A DNA stretch of 64,000 nucleotides from Sporosarcina gallistercoris (lineage in GTDB: Bacteria; Bacillota; Bacilli; Bacillales_A; Planococcaceae): assembly GCF_014836415.1 (NCBI RefSeq), contig NZ_JACSQY010000001.1, forward strand, positions 62,001 to 126,000, given 5' to 3'. The translations under genes and the position numbers were made by a program. The notes beneath the pieces are model-generated. The model was not told where the DNA came from. It saw nothing but the letters and a program-made list of their open reading frames with translations, and searched no databases. Shown here piece after piece: positions 9,286-19,096 of the stretch (positions are counted from its first letter, which is position 1; each line of letters opens with the position of its first letter).

Positions 9286-9312
9286 AAAAGGCAGGATGAA
9301 TTTTCCCTGCCC
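9286..9312 (-). terminator. Probable spo0A terminator
   Basis: Reverse-strand GGCAGG and CCTGCC form a stem around a roughly 10-nt loop, followed by TTTTCG, about 52 bp after the spo0A stop codon. The T run is short, so termination strength is uncertain. Confidence 0.6.
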
Positions 9313-9363
9313 ATGATTTTATAGGATTGCTGACCCCTACCAATCCACTTCACTATTCAGATT

Positions 9364-10158
9364 TCAGCTCGCCATATGCTCCAAGCGGATCTTGTCAGCG
9401 ATCATGGCGATGAACTCGCTATTCGTAGGCTTACTCTTTAAGTGATGGACTGTATAGCCAAACGTTTTTGAAATGACTTCATAATTCCCGCGATTCCATG
9501 CCACTTCGATCGCATGGCGGATTGCGCGTTCCACACGGGAAGGAGTCGTTTTGTATTTTTCAGCGATGTCCGGATATAAAATTTTTGTTACAGCACCGAG
9601 CAGGTCATTATCATTGTACACCATTTGTATGGCTTCCCTTAGATAGGAGTAGCCTTTAATGTGGGCAGGTACGCCTATTTCCTTGATAGTTGTCGTGATG
9701 GCTGTGTCCAGTACTTTTAGTGAAACGCCTTCCTCAACTTTAACACTCTGTTGGGCAGGTTGTTGAGTGGATGAGGGTTTCTGTACGCTCGCAGCTTGGA
9801 ATACCTGGTTGACAAGCTGCTCAAACTCAAATGGTTTTAACATAAAGTAAGACGCACCTAATCCAGCGGCTTGTGTCATTACGTCTTCTTGTCCAAAGGC
9901 TGTCAGCATAATAATTTTCAGATCTGAAGTAAGTTCATTATGTCGGAGATGTTCAAGTACAGCGATCCCGTCAAGATAAGGCATAATAATGTCCAATAGT
10001 AATACGTCTGGAACTGATTGTTCTATGTTCGCTAAACACTGCTTCCCATTTTGAGCTGTCCATAATATATCAATTTCAGGATGCTTCTCAAAATATGCAG
10101 TCATTGTTTTCACAAGCTCTTTGTTATCATCAGCTATTGCAATTTTAATTTTACCCAT
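9364..10158 (-). CDS. spo0A: Sporulation master response regulator Spo0A
   Basis: 264 residues. The N-terminal receiver domain has the acidic pocket Asp10/Asp11 and phosphoacceptor Asp56 ([12 protein letters not shown]), the switch residue in MLTAFGQED and the LKPF lysine. A variable glutamine-rich linker (about 120-145) leads to the Spo0A-specific DNA-binding domain, with the recognition helix [17 protein letters not shown] nearly identical to B. subtilis. The start is the ATG before [11 protein letters not shown], eight bases after AAGGGGG; upstream in-frame codons lack a site. The gene follows spoIVB as in all Bacillus relatives and has its own promoter region with 0A boxes. Confidence 0.98.
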   Translation of the reverse strand: MGKIKIAIADDNKELVKTMTAYFEKHPEIDILWTAQNGKQCLANIEQSVPDVLLLDIIMPYLDGIAVLEHLRHNELTSDLKIIMLTAFGQEDVMTQAAGLGASYFMLKPFEFEQLVNQVFQAASVQKPSSTQQPAQQSVKVEEGVSLKVLDTAITTTIKEIGVPAHIKGYSYLREAIQMVYNDNDLLGAVTKILYPDIAEKYKTTPSRVERAIRHAIEVAWNRGNYEVISKTFGYTVHHLKSKPTNSEFIAMIADKIRLEHMAS

Positions 10159-10230
10159 TCTCATTTCCCCCTTGATTGACGCGCAGCACGTCTGTTGCTG
10201 CATCTCCCTGTCGATTCCTTGCTTGGTAAA

Positions 10231-10258
10231 ATTTTCGACAAAGGTTCTGTATTTCCTT
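10231..10258 (-). promoter_or_regulatory. Sigma-H-like promoter of spo0A with overlapping 0A box
   Basis: On the reverse strand AAAGGAAAT (-35 region, near 10251-10258) is followed after 11 bp by GTCGAAAAT (-10 region, near 10231-10239), matching the sigma-H pattern RnAGGAwWW-N11-12-RnnGAAT except for one base. A perfect TGTCGAA box (10234-10240) lies on the -10 region, as expected for feedback control by Spo0A. Confidence 0.55.
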
Positions 10259-10303
10259 TAATAAAAATTAAAATGAATCCAATGGCGTACGGTTTCTCTT
10301 TAT

Positions 10304-10310
10304 TTCGACA
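10304..10310 (-). promoter_or_regulatory. Second Spo0A box upstream of spo0A
   Basis: A second perfect TGTCGAA on the reverse strand, 70 bp upstream of the first and about 150 bp upstream of the spo0A start. The pair fits the known autoregulation of spo0A by Spo0A~P. Confidence 0.55.
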
Positions 10311-10334
10311 GGATCCTTTAAAATTTAACACTTT

Positions 10335-10375
10335 TATAAAACAAAAACAGCCAACTCTGGAATCGAGTTGGCTGT
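10335..10375 (-). terminator. spoIVB terminator
   Basis: Reverse-strand ACAGCCAACTC pairs perfectly with GAGTTGGCTGT around a 7-nt loop and is followed by TTTTTGTTTT. It separates spoIVB from the spo0A promoters, though some read-through may reach spo0A. Confidence 0.9.
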
Positions 10376-10379
10376 CCTC

Positions 10380-11354
10380 TTACTTGGCACCCACATCAGT
10401 CATTTTTCCAAGGAATAGACCGGCTCCTTTTTCAGGCTCGTCCACAAACATATGTGTGACTGCACCGACAAACTTTCCTTTTTGGATGACAGGACTTCCG
10501 CTCATTCCCTGCAAAATTCCTCCTGTTTTTTCCAGGAGACGTTTGTCCGTCAATTTAAACTGAAACGAATCATTTGCCACCTTGGAGATTTCGATTTCGA
10601 ACGATTCCACTTCCGTTCCTTGAATCGTTGTTAAAATTTCAGCCTTTCCAACAGTTAACTCTGATGGTTGCATAACTTCCAATGGTTCCGGCAAGACTTG
10701 CTTATAAGAAGTATTCCAATCGCCAAAAATTCCATAAACACTATTGGTTAATATTGAACCGAGTGTTTTTTCCTGATCGATGATTGAAGAAATCTTATAA
10801 CCTGGATTTCCTGGGGAACTTTTCTTAATCTGTTCGATTTCCGACAAGTAAATGGAGCCGCTATCAAAATCCGGTGCACTGTTCAGGGAACTGTCAATGA
10901 TTTGGTGTCCGAGCGCCCCGTACGTGCCATCGTTCAAATCGACATACGTGAGCGTGCCGGTTCCTTCAGTCGTTTCCTTTAAGAAAGGAAGTGCCCGTTT
11001 GAAAGACAATCCATCAGCCTCCACTTCAACGTCGGTTTCTTCACGACGGAGAAGGAGTTTGACCGCTGACTCATCTTCCACCTCTCCCACTTTATCATGG
11101 AGAATCTGCAGCGATTTTACGGACACCCCATCTATACTCACTAACTGATCGCCTGCTTGAAGAGAACTGTTTTTTTTACTAAGTGGTACATCACTTGTCA
11201 CAAAGACTCCCGCAAGCTCCAGCTGAATTCCAATGGAATTACCCATAGGAATTAACGAACCGCTCGCAGCGAACGCAGCAATCGAACTAGAGGATATGAC
11301 AACCATCATCACAACAGACGACATGAAAAATTTCAGCTGTCTACTCCATTCCAT
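10380..11354 (-). CDS. spoIVB: SpoIVB peptidase (sigma-K checkpoint serine protease)
   Basis: 324 residues. A single N-terminal membrane segment (about 8-30) is followed directly by a PDZ domain (about 40-105) and an S55 serine peptidase domain. GALGH (His150), the Asp at about 270 and GMSGSP (Ser285) correspond to the known His-Asp-Ser triad of B. subtilis SpoIVB. In B. subtilis it is made in the forespore, secreted, and cleaves SpoIVFA to trigger pro-sigma-K processing. This copy is about 100 residues shorter than the B. subtilis protein: most of the stretch between the membrane anchor and the PDZ domain and some C-terminal residues are absent. ATG start has a perfect AAGGAGGTGA. Confidence 0.95.
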   Translation of the reverse strand: MEWSRQLKFFMSSVVMMVVISSSSIAAFAASGSLIPMGNSIGIQLELAGVFVTSDVPLSKKNSSLQAGDQLVSIDGVSVKSLQILHDKVGEVEDESAVKLLLRREETDVEVEADGLSFKRALPFLKETTEGTGTLTYVDLNDGTYGALGHQIIDSSLNSAPDFDSGSIYLSEIEQIKKSSPGNPGYKISSIIDQEKTLGSILTNSVYGIFGDWNTSYKQVLPEPLEVMQPSELTVGKAEILTTIQGTEVESFEIEISKVANDSFQFKLTDKRLLEKTGGILQGMSGSPVIQKGKFVGAVTHMFVDEPEKGAGLFLGKMTDVGAK

Positions 11355-11441
11355 AAGTCACCTCCTTCTTCTGTAGATTATCTATAGAGTGTGCGTTCTG
11401 AAGGTTGTTATGAAAGGGTAAAACATGCAAAGGTGGAATTG

Positions 11442-11491
11442 AAAAAAGTAAAAGATTATCGGAATGGACATCCCGATATTCTTTTACTTTT
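11442..11491 (-). terminator. recN terminator
   Basis: Long hairpin AGTAAAAGAATATCGG/CCGATAATCTTTTACT with a T run on the reverse strand, immediately after the recN stop codon. The strand-symmetric stem could also work in the other direction. Confidence 0.85.
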
Positions 11492-13185
11492 CATAGTGTA
11501 CTTTTTCGAGCTTCAGCAAGTTGAAGTAGTTCATCTGCATGTCGCAATGTCAATGGCGTCACTTCAGCACCGGATAGCATTCTCGACAACTCTCTGGTGC
11601 GATCTTCGTCCAATACATCCTGAATCGAAGTCCGTGTACGTTCGTTCGTCACCTCTTTGCGGATGAGGTAATGATGATCTGCCATTGCAGCGACTTGAGG
11701 CAGATGGGAAATACATAAAACCTGAGAATTCATGGCAACCATTGCTATCTTTTCTGCAATCGCTTGTGCGACACGGCCACTCACTCCGGTATCGACTTCG
11801 TCAAAAATAATCGATGTAATTCCTTGGTGTTTAGAGAAGATTGTTTTCAATGCCAGCATCACTCGCGATAATTCACCACCTGAGGCCACTTTGACAAGCG
11901 GCTTCATAGGCTCACCAACATTGGTTGAAATGTAAAAAGCGACATCATCGAATCCATTATAGTCGAAAGAGCCCGCTTCCTTCCGGTCAATCTTGACTTG
12001 GAATTCCGCTTTCCCCATATGTAGTTGAAGAAGTTGTTCCATTATGGCTTCTTCTAACATCGATGAGGACTTTTTGCGGATGGCGGAAAGTTCCTCCGCT
12101 TCAATTTCCAAGTCCGCCCGTAAATGCTGTAACTTCTCCTGTTCTTTCTCAAGACGGTCATCCCGATGAATCAGCTCATCCAATCGGTCAGCAATTTTGT
12201 CTCTGTACAACAAAATCTCTTCAATTGAAGTGCCGTATTTCCGCTTGAGAGTTGTAATCAACGCTAATCGATCCTCCACGATTTCCAATCGATTCGGATC
12301 ATATTCCATCTCATCAATCATGACTTTGATGTCATGGGCGACATCTTGTAGTGAATAAAAACTTTCACCGGCTGTTTCAGCAAACATTTTCAAGTCTCCA
12401 TCCACTGAGGCTGCGTCTTCAAGGTCGCTCATCGCTGATCCAAGGAAATCCAACGTACGGGAATCGCCTTGAATGGCTTCATATGCACTATTCAATCGAT
12501 CAAAAAGACGATGGAAATGCTGAAGTTTCATTCGTTCAGATTCCAACGTTTCTTCTTCTCCGACTTGGAGAGCGGCTTCATCTATTTCCGTTAACTGAAA
12601 CGTATACAAATCGATACGTTGTGCGATTTGTTGCTCATTTTCAGAAGCAAGGCTTAGTTTTTTGTACAATTTAACATAGTCTTCATACAAGTCCGTATAA
12701 CTCTTCATCGCTAATTTAAAGGGTGCTCCGGCAAAGGAATCCAGTAAGTGGATATGCCGTTTCTGGTGCATCAATTCCTGATTCTCGTGTTGACCATGAA
12801 TATCGATCAGTTGACTTCCCAATTCACGCAAAATTGCGATCGTGACCATTTTCCCGTTGACTCGGCAAGTCGTTTTTCCACTTTGGTTCAGCTCCCTGCG
12901 CAAAATGATCGTGCCGTCTTCTGCTTCTATACCGAATTCGTTTAATTTTTTAAAAACAGGGTGATTGGAATCACTGATGGCAAACATTGCTTCAAGCTCC
13001 GCTTTTTTGGTCCCATGGCGGATGAACTCGACAGAACCCCGCCCACCAGCTACGAGCTGGACAGCGTCAATAATTATTGACTTGCCAGCTCCGGTTTCAC
13101 CTGTTAGAACGGTAAGTCCCTCTTCAAACGAAACATCAAGGTCTTCTATAATCGCGAAATTCTTAATGGATAGTTCACTTAACAA
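11491..13185 (-). CDS. recN: DNA repair protein RecN
   Basis: 564-residue SMC-like ATPase that acts early at double-strand breaks. Walker A GETGAGKS lies at residues 29-36, long coiled-coil arms fill about 170-360, and the C-terminal ABC signature VASGGELSRVMLALK and Walker B SIIFDEVDTGVSG are intact. Length is normal for the family. The start is TTG with AAGGGGGAG upstream, 17 bp after argR. recN next to argR and spoIVB is the conserved Bacillus order. Confidence 0.97.
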   Translation of the reverse strand: MLSELSIKNFAIIEDLDVSFEEGLTVLTGETGAGKSIIIDAVQLVAGGRGSVEFIRHGTKKAELEAMFAISDSNHPVFKKLNEFGIEAEDGTIILRRELNQSGKTTCRVNGKMVTIAILRELGSQLIDIHGQHENQELMHQKRHIHLLDSFAGAPFKLAMKSYTDLYEDYVKLYKKLSLASENEQQIAQRIDLYTFQLTEIDEAALQVGEEETLESERMKLQHFHRLFDRLNSAYEAIQGDSRTLDFLGSAMSDLEDAASVDGDLKMFAETAGESFYSLQDVAHDIKVMIDEMEYDPNRLEIVEDRLALITTLKRKYGTSIEEILLYRDKIADRLDELIHRDDRLEKEQEKLQHLRADLEIEAEELSAIRKKSSSMLEEAIMEQLLQLHMGKAEFQVKIDRKEAGSFDYNGFDDVAFYISTNVGEPMKPLVKVASGGELSRVMLALKTIFSKHQGITSIIFDEVDTGVSGRVAQAIAEKIAMVAMNSQVLCISHLPQVAAMADHHYLIRKEVTNERTRTSIQDVLDEDRTRELSRMLSGAEVTPLTLRHADELLQLAEARKSTL

Positions 13186-13202
13186 GGGATTCTCCCCCTT
13201 CC

Positions 13203-13652
13203 TTACAGCATTGCAAGCAAGCGATCTCTCACAGAACCTGCCCCTGCTTCATCACGGCAAATTATCATACACGTGTCGTCCCCGCAAATGGTACCAAGCA
13301 TTTCAATCCATTCCAGATGGTCAATCAGCGATCCAACTGCATGTGCGTTACCTGGTAGCGTTTTCAATATGAGAAAATGACTGGCGCCATCGATGCTTAC
13401 GAAAGCATCTGTCAGCATCCTGTGCAGTTTGTCCTCAATATTGAATTGCGGATTCGCAGGTAAACTATATTTGTAACGTCCATCAGGCATAGGCGTTTTG
13501 AATAAGTGCAACTCTTTAATGTCCCTGGAAACGGTTGCTTGCGTCACATCGACACCTGAATTTTTCAAGGTGTCTACGAGCTGATCTTGTGTTTCAATCG
13601 CGTGCGACGTAATAATCTCGCGGATGCGAAGATGGCGCTGCCCTTTGTTCAT
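13203..13652 (-). CDS. argR: Arginine repressor ArgR/AhrC
   Basis: 149 residues, the exact usual length. The N-terminal winged helix-turn-helix reads [27 protein letters not shown]; the C-terminal hexamerisation and arginine-binding domain has [15 protein letters not shown]. It represses arginine biosynthesis and activates catabolism when arginine binds. ATG chosen ([10 protein letters not shown]) because GGGAGTG lies six bases upstream; the extra six residues of the longer frame have no site. Lies between tlyA and recN. Confidence 0.96.
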   Translation of the reverse strand: MNKGQRHLRIREIITSHAIETQDQLVDTLKNSGVDVTQATVSRDIKELHLFKTPMPDGRYKYSLPANPQFNIEDKLHRMLTDAFVSIDGASHFLILKTLPGNAHAVGSLIDHLEWIEMLGTICGDDTCMIICRDEAGAGSVRDRLLAML

Positions 13653-13681
13653 ATCAATCACTCCCTGCACATCATTTGTAT

Positions 13682-13723
13682 GAAAACAGAAAGGGATTCC
13701 ATCATTTAATACAGAGGAATCCC
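13682..13723 (-). terminator. Candidate terminator between tlyA and argR
   Basis: Reverse-strand GGGATTCC and GGAATCCC form an 8-bp stem around a 15-nt loop, followed by TTTCTGTTTTC. The interrupted T run makes this a weak or partial terminator. Confidence 0.55.
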
Positions 13724-13731
13724 GTTTCTTG

Positions 13732-14553
13732 TTACGCTAATTCCGAGTGGGCTCTCTTCACTAATTCCGAGAAGTCTTTCTCCGTAAACGGTGTTGCAGG
13801 CTGATCCTCAGCGACTAAATGGAATAGAAACTCAATATTCCCTTCTCCGCCTGTAACTGGAGAATATGTCATATCCCGAAGGCTGAATCCTTCTTTGGAA
13901 GCAATCTCCGCAACTTTACGCAAAACTTCTTTATGCACAGCAACGTCGCGGACAATCCCTTTTTTACCGACATTCTCTTTCCCTGCTTCAAACTGAGGTT
14001 TAACTAATGCCAACACATCTCCGCCTGGAATCAGAATTTGTTTCAAAGGAGGGAGTATCAGTCCTAAGGAAATGAAGGAAACATCAATCGTCGCGAAATC
14101 AGGCAGCCCTTCCGTAAACATGTCAGGAGTTGCATAACGGAAGTTGCATTTCTCCATTACGGTGACCCGATCATCTGACCGGATTTTCCATGCAAGCTGG
14201 TTTGTGCCAACATCCAGCGCATAACAATGTTTCGCTCCATTCTGAAGGGCACAGTCTGTAAATCCGCCCGTTGAAGAACCGATGTCCAGCATAATTCGCT
14301 CACCCACTGTAACATCGAACTCTTCTAACGCTTTTTCTAATTTTAGTCCACCACGACTTACGTATTTCAACGTGGAACCTTTAACTTGCAAAGGCATGGA
14401 GGTTTTAATTTTTTCACCCGGTTTATCCATCCGTGTCTCATTTGAATAGACGATTCCTGCCATGATCGAACGCTTTGCTTGTTCCCTTGTGTCAACAAGA
14501 CCACGCTGTACGAGCAAGACATCTACTCGTTCTTTAGGATCCGTATTCGTCAT
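13732..14553 (-). CDS. tlyA: TlyA-family rRNA 2'-O-methyltransferase (YqxC-like)
   Basis: 273 residues. An N-terminal S4 RNA-binding domain ([20 protein letters not shown], about 9-65) precedes an FtsJ-type methyltransferase domain with the SAM motif [16 protein letters not shown] (about 88-103) and [19 protein letters not shown] containing the catalytic Lys region. Members methylate ribosomal RNA; some were earlier called hemolysins. It overlaps dxs by 4 nt (ATGA), so translation is coupled. Substrate site in this organism is not evident from sequence. Confidence 0.92.
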   Translation of the reverse strand: MTNTDPKERVDVLLVQRGLVDTREQAKRSIMAGIVYSNETRMDKPGEKIKTSMPLQVKGSTLKYVSRGGLKLEKALEEFDVTVGERIMLDIGSSTGGFTDCALQNGAKHCYALDVGTNQLAWKIRSDDRVTVMEKCNFRYATPDMFTEGLPDFATIDVSFISLGLILPPLKQILIPGGDVLALVKPQFEAGKENVGKKGIVRDVAVHKEVLRKVAEIASKEGFSLRDMTYSPVTGGEGNIEFLFHLVAEDQPATPFTEKDFSELVKRAHSELA

Positions 14554-16448
14554 TGCATTTCCTTCTTGCGTTCCTGAGAGGAGATGGCATCTGCAGTCAA
14601 ATCTGCAAGTGCACCTGGAGTCATCCCGATTTCAGCTAAAAGAGCATCTACATCTCCATGCTCAATAAATTGGTCAGGAATACCCATTCTATGGATCGGT
14701 GCATTGACGCCGGTATCATGAGCATATTCAAGCACTGCGCTTCCGAAACCACCTGCAAGAACAGCTTCTTCCACAGTAATAATCGGTTTTCCTGCTGCAA
14801 AGAGCTCATCCAACATCTCTTCATCCAATGGTTTAATGAATCGGGCATTGACGATGCTCACTGAAATCCCTCGCTCTGCAAGTAGCTCTGCAGCTTCATA
14901 CGCCATCGGAATCGTTGTCCCGAATGTCAATATTGTCGCATCTTGTCCCTCGGTTAACTGTTCCCATTTTCCGATGGGCAGCACTTTCAATTCTTCGTCC
15001 ATCGGGATTCCGAATCCGTTTCCACGCGGGTAACGCATGGCAATCGGGCCATCATCATAAGCCAATGCAGTTTTCACCATATGTTGACCTTCGTTTTCAT
15101 CTTTCGGCATCATGATGACCATATTCGGCAAGTGACGCAAAAATGCGATGTCAAATACACCTTGATGCGTTTCCCCATCTGCGCCAACTAGTCCTGCCCT
15201 GTCAATTCCGATGAATACGTTCAGCTTTTGGCGGGCGATATCATGTACTAGCTGATCATAAGCTCGTTGGAGGAATGTGGAGTATATCGACAAGAACGGT
15301 TTCATCCCTTGTGTCGCCATACCTGCTGCCATTGTCGCAGCATGTTGTTCAGCAATTCCGACATCATAAAACCGGTCTGGGAATTCCGCTGAGAAAGCTT
15401 CCAATTTCGAACCTACAGGCATCGCTGGCGTAATTGTAGCAACACGTCGATCATCCCGAGCAATCCTTGCTACTGTCGCTGAAACTAAGCCGCTCCATGA
15501 AGGGCCAATAGCAGGTGATTTCACGAAATCTCCTGTTTCGATTTTATAAGGTCCTGTCCCATGCCAAGTCCCGATTTTATCATTTTCAGCAGGATGGTAC
15601 CCTTTTCCTTTTTTCGTAACAACATGAAGAAGGACAGGTCCTTCCATTTTTTTAGCGTATAGCAGGTTTCGCTCGAGTTCGTTAAAATCATGGCCGTCAA
15701 TTGGACCTAAATACGTAAAACCGAGTTCTTCAAAAAAGACACCGGAGACAACTAAATATTTCAGGCTATCTTTAAGACGTTCAGCTAAAGATGCCATTTT
15801 CCCACCGACAGCAGGGATTCGTTTGATCAATTCTTCAACATCGTCTTTTACGCTATTATACTTTCCGGCCGTACGTAATTTACCTAAAACCGAATGCAGA
15901 GCTCCTACGTTCGGAGCAATGGACATTTCGTTATCATTCAGTATGACAATCATGTTTGTCTGCTGGCTGCCGATATGGTTTAGTGCTTCAAGGGCCATAC
16001 CGCCTGTCAGTGCCCCATCGCCAATAATTGGAATGACGTAGTTGTCATCCCCTTTGATATCGCGTGCTGCCGCCATACCCATCGCTGCAGATAAGGAAGT
16101 TGAACTGTGCCCTGTCTCCCAGACGTCGTGTTCACTTTCTGCCATCTTCGGGAAACCGCTTAAGCCTTTGTATTTACGAAGCGTGTCGAAATCACCTGCA
16201 CGGCCGGTTAAAATTTTATGGACGTACGCTTGGTGTCCTACGTCCCAAATGAATTTGTCCTGTGGACTATTGAAAAATTTATGAAGCGCGATTGTCAGCT
16301 CCACTACACCTAGATTTGGTCCGATATGACCGCCTGTTACAGAACATTTGTTTATCAGGAACTTCCGAATGTCTGAGGCGAGTTCTTTCATCTCTTCTAG
16401 GTTCAAATTTTTAATATCCGATGGACTGCTGATCTTTGTAAGATCCAT
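14550..16448 (-). CDS. dxs: 1-deoxy-D-xylulose-5-phosphate synthase
   Basis: 632-residue thiamine diphosphate enzyme condensing pyruvate and glyceraldehyde 3-phosphate, first step of the MEP isoprenoid pathway. Visible motifs are the substrate His in GHQAYVHK, the TPP-binding [15 protein letters not shown]...ILNDNEMSI, and the C-terminal transketolase block [15 protein letters not shown] with catalytic Glu. Start chosen at ATG of MDLTKISSP, consistent with B. subtilis Dxs, rather than a GTG three codons earlier that lies too close to its Shine-Dalgarno sequence. ispA lies just upstream, ispG and ispH elsewhere in the window. Confidence 0.97.
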   Translation of the reverse strand: MDLTKISSPSDIKNLNLEEMKELASDIRKFLINKCSVTGGHIGPNLGVVELTIALHKFFNSPQDKFIWDVGHQAYVHKILTGRAGDFDTLRKYKGLSGFPKMAESEHDVWETGHSSTSLSAAMGMAAARDIKGDDNYVIPIIGDGALTGGMALEALNHIGSQQTNMIVILNDNEMSIAPNVGALHSVLGKLRTAGKYNSVKDDVEELIKRIPAVGGKMASLAERLKDSLKYLVVSGVFFEELGFTYLGPIDGHDFNELERNLLYAKKMEGPVLLHVVTKKGKGYHPAENDKIGTWHGTGPYKIETGDFVKSPAIGPSWSGLVSATVARIARDDRRVATITPAMPVGSKLEAFSAEFPDRFYDVGIAEQHAATMAAGMATQGMKPFLSIYSTFLQRAYDQLVHDIARQKLNVFIGIDRAGLVGADGETHQGVFDIAFLRHLPNMVIMMPKDENEGQHMVKTALAYDDGPIAMRYPRGNGFGIPMDEELKVLPIGKWEQLTEGQDATILTFGTTIPMAYEAAELLAERGISVSIVNARFIKPLDEEMLDELFAAGKPIITVEEAVLAGGFGSAVLEYAHDTGVNAPIHRMGIPDQFIEHGDVDALLAEIGMTPGALADLTADAISSQERKKEMQ

Positions 16449-16545
16449 CTCTATCACACACCTTCATAAGTTAATACTACTGTTTCCGTTCTTTTTCCTT
16501 ATTATATCAACAATCAAACAAACAGTACCATTTAGACGCCTTGCT

Positions 16546-17430
16546 TTATGCGTTTCGATTGATAATGTAGTCCCCAATTCGAGCTAACAACGAACTACCT
16601 AAACCAATTTCTTCTAAAGCATCAAGCGCCTGTTTGTGATGGTCCTCAAGTTTTGCCTGAGCACCTTCAAGCCCTAATAGTGCAGGGTATGTACTCTTCT
16701 CACTCGCCGTATCCTTGTTTGCTGTTTTTCCAAGTTGTTCGGTAGAAGCAGTGACATCTAGTATGTCATCTTTGATCTGGAAAGCAAGTCCGATATGTCT
16801 CGAAAATGTCCGGAGAATTTCCATCTTGGATTCGGATACTTTGGCAAGGAGCGCACCTGATTCAATACAGCAAGCAAGCAAGGCACCCGTTTTATGGATA
16901 TGGATTTCTTCCAGTTCCGTCAAGGACAGTTGTTTACCTTCGCCTTGCATGTCCAAAATTTGACCACCTACCATTCCTGATGCACCTGAAGCGATGCTCA
17001 CGGCTTTCAAAATGGCAAGCATCGTCGCTGGATCTGTATGCTGAAGTGTCGCAAGTTGTTCGAATGCAAGTGTTTGCAAGGCATCTGCGGCTAAAACAGC
17101 TGTCGCTTCTCCAAATACAATATGATTCGTTGGATTCCCTCTTCTGAAATCATCGTCATCCATGCACGGAAGATCATCATGGATCAAAGAATAAGTGTGG
17201 ATCAATTCAATCGCTCCCGCTACTTGAATTGCATCCTCAGAGGCAACCTCTAAATCTTGCAGCACTGCCAGGACAAGGAGAGGACGGATTCGCTTCCCAC
17301 CTGCATTTACAGAATAAGCCATCGCTTCATGCAAGATTTCCGGATAGTTCTTTCCGTTAAAAAGCTCAGAAAAGTGGTTGTCTAAAAGCGGAATTTTTTC
17401 ATCCATGAATTTTTTCAGCTGCTCACTCAC
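16546..17430 (-). CDS. ispA: Farnesyl diphosphate synthase
   Basis: 294-residue polyprenyl synthase adding two isopentenyl units to make farnesyl diphosphate. The first Asp-rich motif is DDLPCMDDDDFRRG and the second is QIKDDILDV; KRIRP binds isopentenyl diphosphate. Start is the GTG that begins SEQLKKFMDEK, six bases after GAGAGG; it overlaps the xseB end by 8 nt. Members before the first DD motif with short side chains produce C15; chain length is inferred from family. Confidence 0.95.
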   Translation of the reverse strand: MSEQLKKFMDEKIPLLDNHFSELFNGKNYPEILHEAMAYSVNAGGKRIRPLLVLAVLQDLEVASEDAIQVAGAIELIHTYSLIHDDLPCMDDDDFRRGNPTNHIVFGEATAVLAADALQTLAFEQLATLQHTDPATMLAILKAVSIASGASGMVGGQILDMQGEGKQLSLTELEEIHIHKTGALLACCIESGALLAKVSESKMEILRTFSRHIGLAFQIKDDILDVTASTEQLGKTANKDTASEKSTYPALLGLEGAQAKLEDHHKQALDALEEIGLGSSLLARIGDYIINRNA

Positions 17431-17665
17431 TTGTGTCCTCTCCCTTCGAAGGTTCCACTGATGTGGTCTCTCCATCTTTGTCTACAATTGAGACGAGTTG
17501 CTTCTCAGCATGTTGCAGTTTTTGCTGACAAAATGTAGAAAGCTCCATACCTTTTTTATATAATGTGATGGAATCTTCGAGTTGAACATCTCCAGTTTCA
17601 AGTTGTTGAACGATTTTTTCCAATTCCAGCATCGCTTCTTCAAATTTCATCGAATCAGTTTCCAT
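17423..17665 (-). CDS. xseB: Exodeoxyribonuclease VII small subunit
   Basis: 80 residues. KFEEAMLELEKIVQQLETGDVQLEDSITLYKKGMEL is the characteristic two-helix XseB core. It binds the long helical part of XseA to form exonuclease VII, which degrades single-stranded DNA. The ATG follows the xseA stop with no spacer and uses AAGGAGG inside the end of xseA, so the two subunits are translationally coupled. The acidic tail (EPSKGEDTSE) overlaps ispA. Confidence 0.95.
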   Translation of the reverse strand: METDSMKFEEAMLELEKIVQQLETGDVQLEDSITLYKKGMELSTFCQQKLQHAEKQLVSIVDKDGETTSVEPSKGEDTSE

Positions 17666-19018
17666 TCATGATTCCTCCTTAAGGGGTTCAATCGATAGGA
17701 CTTCCGCAATGACAGTACCGTCCTGCATATTCATCTTCACAGAGTCCCCAGGCGTTAGTGACTCGGTTTTCTTCACCAGCTCGCCTTCTTTGTATACGAT
17801 TGTGAATCCTCTTTCCATGACACTTAGCGGGTTAAGTGCTTGCAGCATACGGATACCAGTTAAGAAACGGTCTTGCTTGCGTCCCACGGATTGACTCATT
17901 GCCCGCAGGAGCCTTTCTTCAGCGATAACCGAATCCTTAGCGCGTTGCTGCAGCTGGATCGCAGGTGAAACGCCCTGTAACCGGGAGGTGCTTTGAGTGA
18001 GTTGCTGGGATTTCCGATAGAGCAATTCACTGTTCCCCCGAACGAGACGTTCTTCAAGAGATGACTGTTTTTCAATAAACGGTCGATACAATCGTTCCGG
18101 GTAAAGAAAAGGGTACGCACTCTTAAGACGGTCCAACCGCTTTTGTTCCTGAGATAGACGCGTTGCAAGAAAACGATAAATCACTCGTTTGCGATCCAAA
18201 ATGCGACCTGCCAATTCTTCCTTTGCAGGGACCGCAAGTTCAGCAGCTGCAGTCGGAGTAGGTGCACGATGATCTGCAACGAAATCCGCTATTGTTGTAT
18301 CTGTTTCGTGACCTACTGCGCTGATTGTAGGAATTCGACAAGAGAAAATGGCACGAGCTACCGCTTCTTCGTTAAAAGCCCATAAATCCTCTATCGAGCC
18401 CCCTCCTCTGCCGACGATGAGGACGTCAATATCACCTTGACGATCCGCTTGTCCAATTGCTTCGACAATGGATGGAACCGCTTGTTTACCTTGAACAGCA
18501 GCTGGAAATAATACAATTTCAGCTATTGGAAATCTGCGAGCTATCGTTGAACAGATATCTTGGAACGCTGCACCTGATTTTGCGGTAATCACCCCGACCT
18601 TCTTAGGAATCCAGGGCAATGGCTGTTTCCAGCGTACGTCGAACAAGCCTTCCTTGCCTAGCTGCTCTTTTAACTGCTCAAAGGCAAGAAAAAGAGCCCC
18701 GATACCATCCGGTTCCATGGATTGCACATAAAGCTGATACTGTCCACTGCTTTCATATACATTAATATCTCCTGTTATCAGTACGTTCATGCCGCTTTCT
18801 GGTCTGAACTTCAAACTGGAGGCATTCCCCCGGAACATAGCCGCTTGAATTCTGCTTTTGTCGTCTTTTAACGTGAAGTAAATGTGACCGCTTGGGTGAA
18901 TTTTCACATTGGACAATTCACCTTTGATATAGACATTCCGCAAGTGTGGATCGGCATCGAATTTCCGCTTAATGTATTTTGTGACAGCTTGTACGGTTAA
19001 GTATGGATTACCAGACAA
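17666..19018 (-). CDS. xseA: Exodeoxyribonuclease VII large subunit
   Basis: 450 residues: N-terminal OB fold (LTVQAVTKYIKRKFDADPHLRNVYIKGELSN), a catalytic domain with the GRGGGSIEDLWAFNEE and GHETDTTIADFVADHRAPTPTAAAE motifs, then a long coiled coil (about 260-390) that binds XseB. Start is TTG (SGNPYL) with AGGAGGGG upstream. Preceded by an 87-bp gap holding two palindromes after folD. Confidence 0.96.
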   Translation of the reverse strand: MSGNPYLTVQAVTKYIKRKFDADPHLRNVYIKGELSNVKIHPSGHIYFTLKDDKSRIQAAMFRGNASSLKFRPESGMNVLITGDINVYESSGQYQLYVQSMEPDGIGALFLAFEQLKEQLGKEGLFDVRWKQPLPWIPKKVGVITAKSGAAFQDICSTIARRFPIAEIVLFPAAVQGKQAVPSIVEAIGQADRQGDIDVLIVGRGGGSIEDLWAFNEEAVARAIFSCRIPTISAVGHETDTTIADFVADHRAPTPTAAAELAVPAKEELAGRILDRKRVIYRFLATRLSQEQKRLDRLKSAYPFLYPERLYRPFIEKQSSLEERLVRGNSELLYRKSQQLTQSTSRLQGVSPAIQLQQRAKDSVIAEERLLRAMSQSVGRKQDRFLTGIRMLQALNPLSVMERGFTIVYKEGELVKKTESLTPGDSVKMNMQDGTVIAEVLSIEPLKEES

Positions 19019-19062
19019 CGGATTCCCCTCCTGCGAATAAAAAGCTGTCTCTCTCTAACAAG

Positions 19063-19096
19063 AAACAGCGCTGTTGAATTCTATGTAACGGCCTGG
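19063..19096. repeat. Two adjacent palindromes between folD and xseA
   Basis: AACAGCGCTGTT and AACGGCC-TG-GGCCGTT lie about 10 bp apart in the 87-bp gap. On the transcribed (reverse) strand neither stem is followed by a T run, so they do not look like a simple terminator; an RNA-processing or attenuation role is possible but unproven. Confidence 0.4.

Noticed and set aside
11355-11440. Sigma-G promoter for spoIVB
   Set aside because: TGCATG and CATAACA occur, but only 11 bp apart instead of about 17-18, and no better pair was found.
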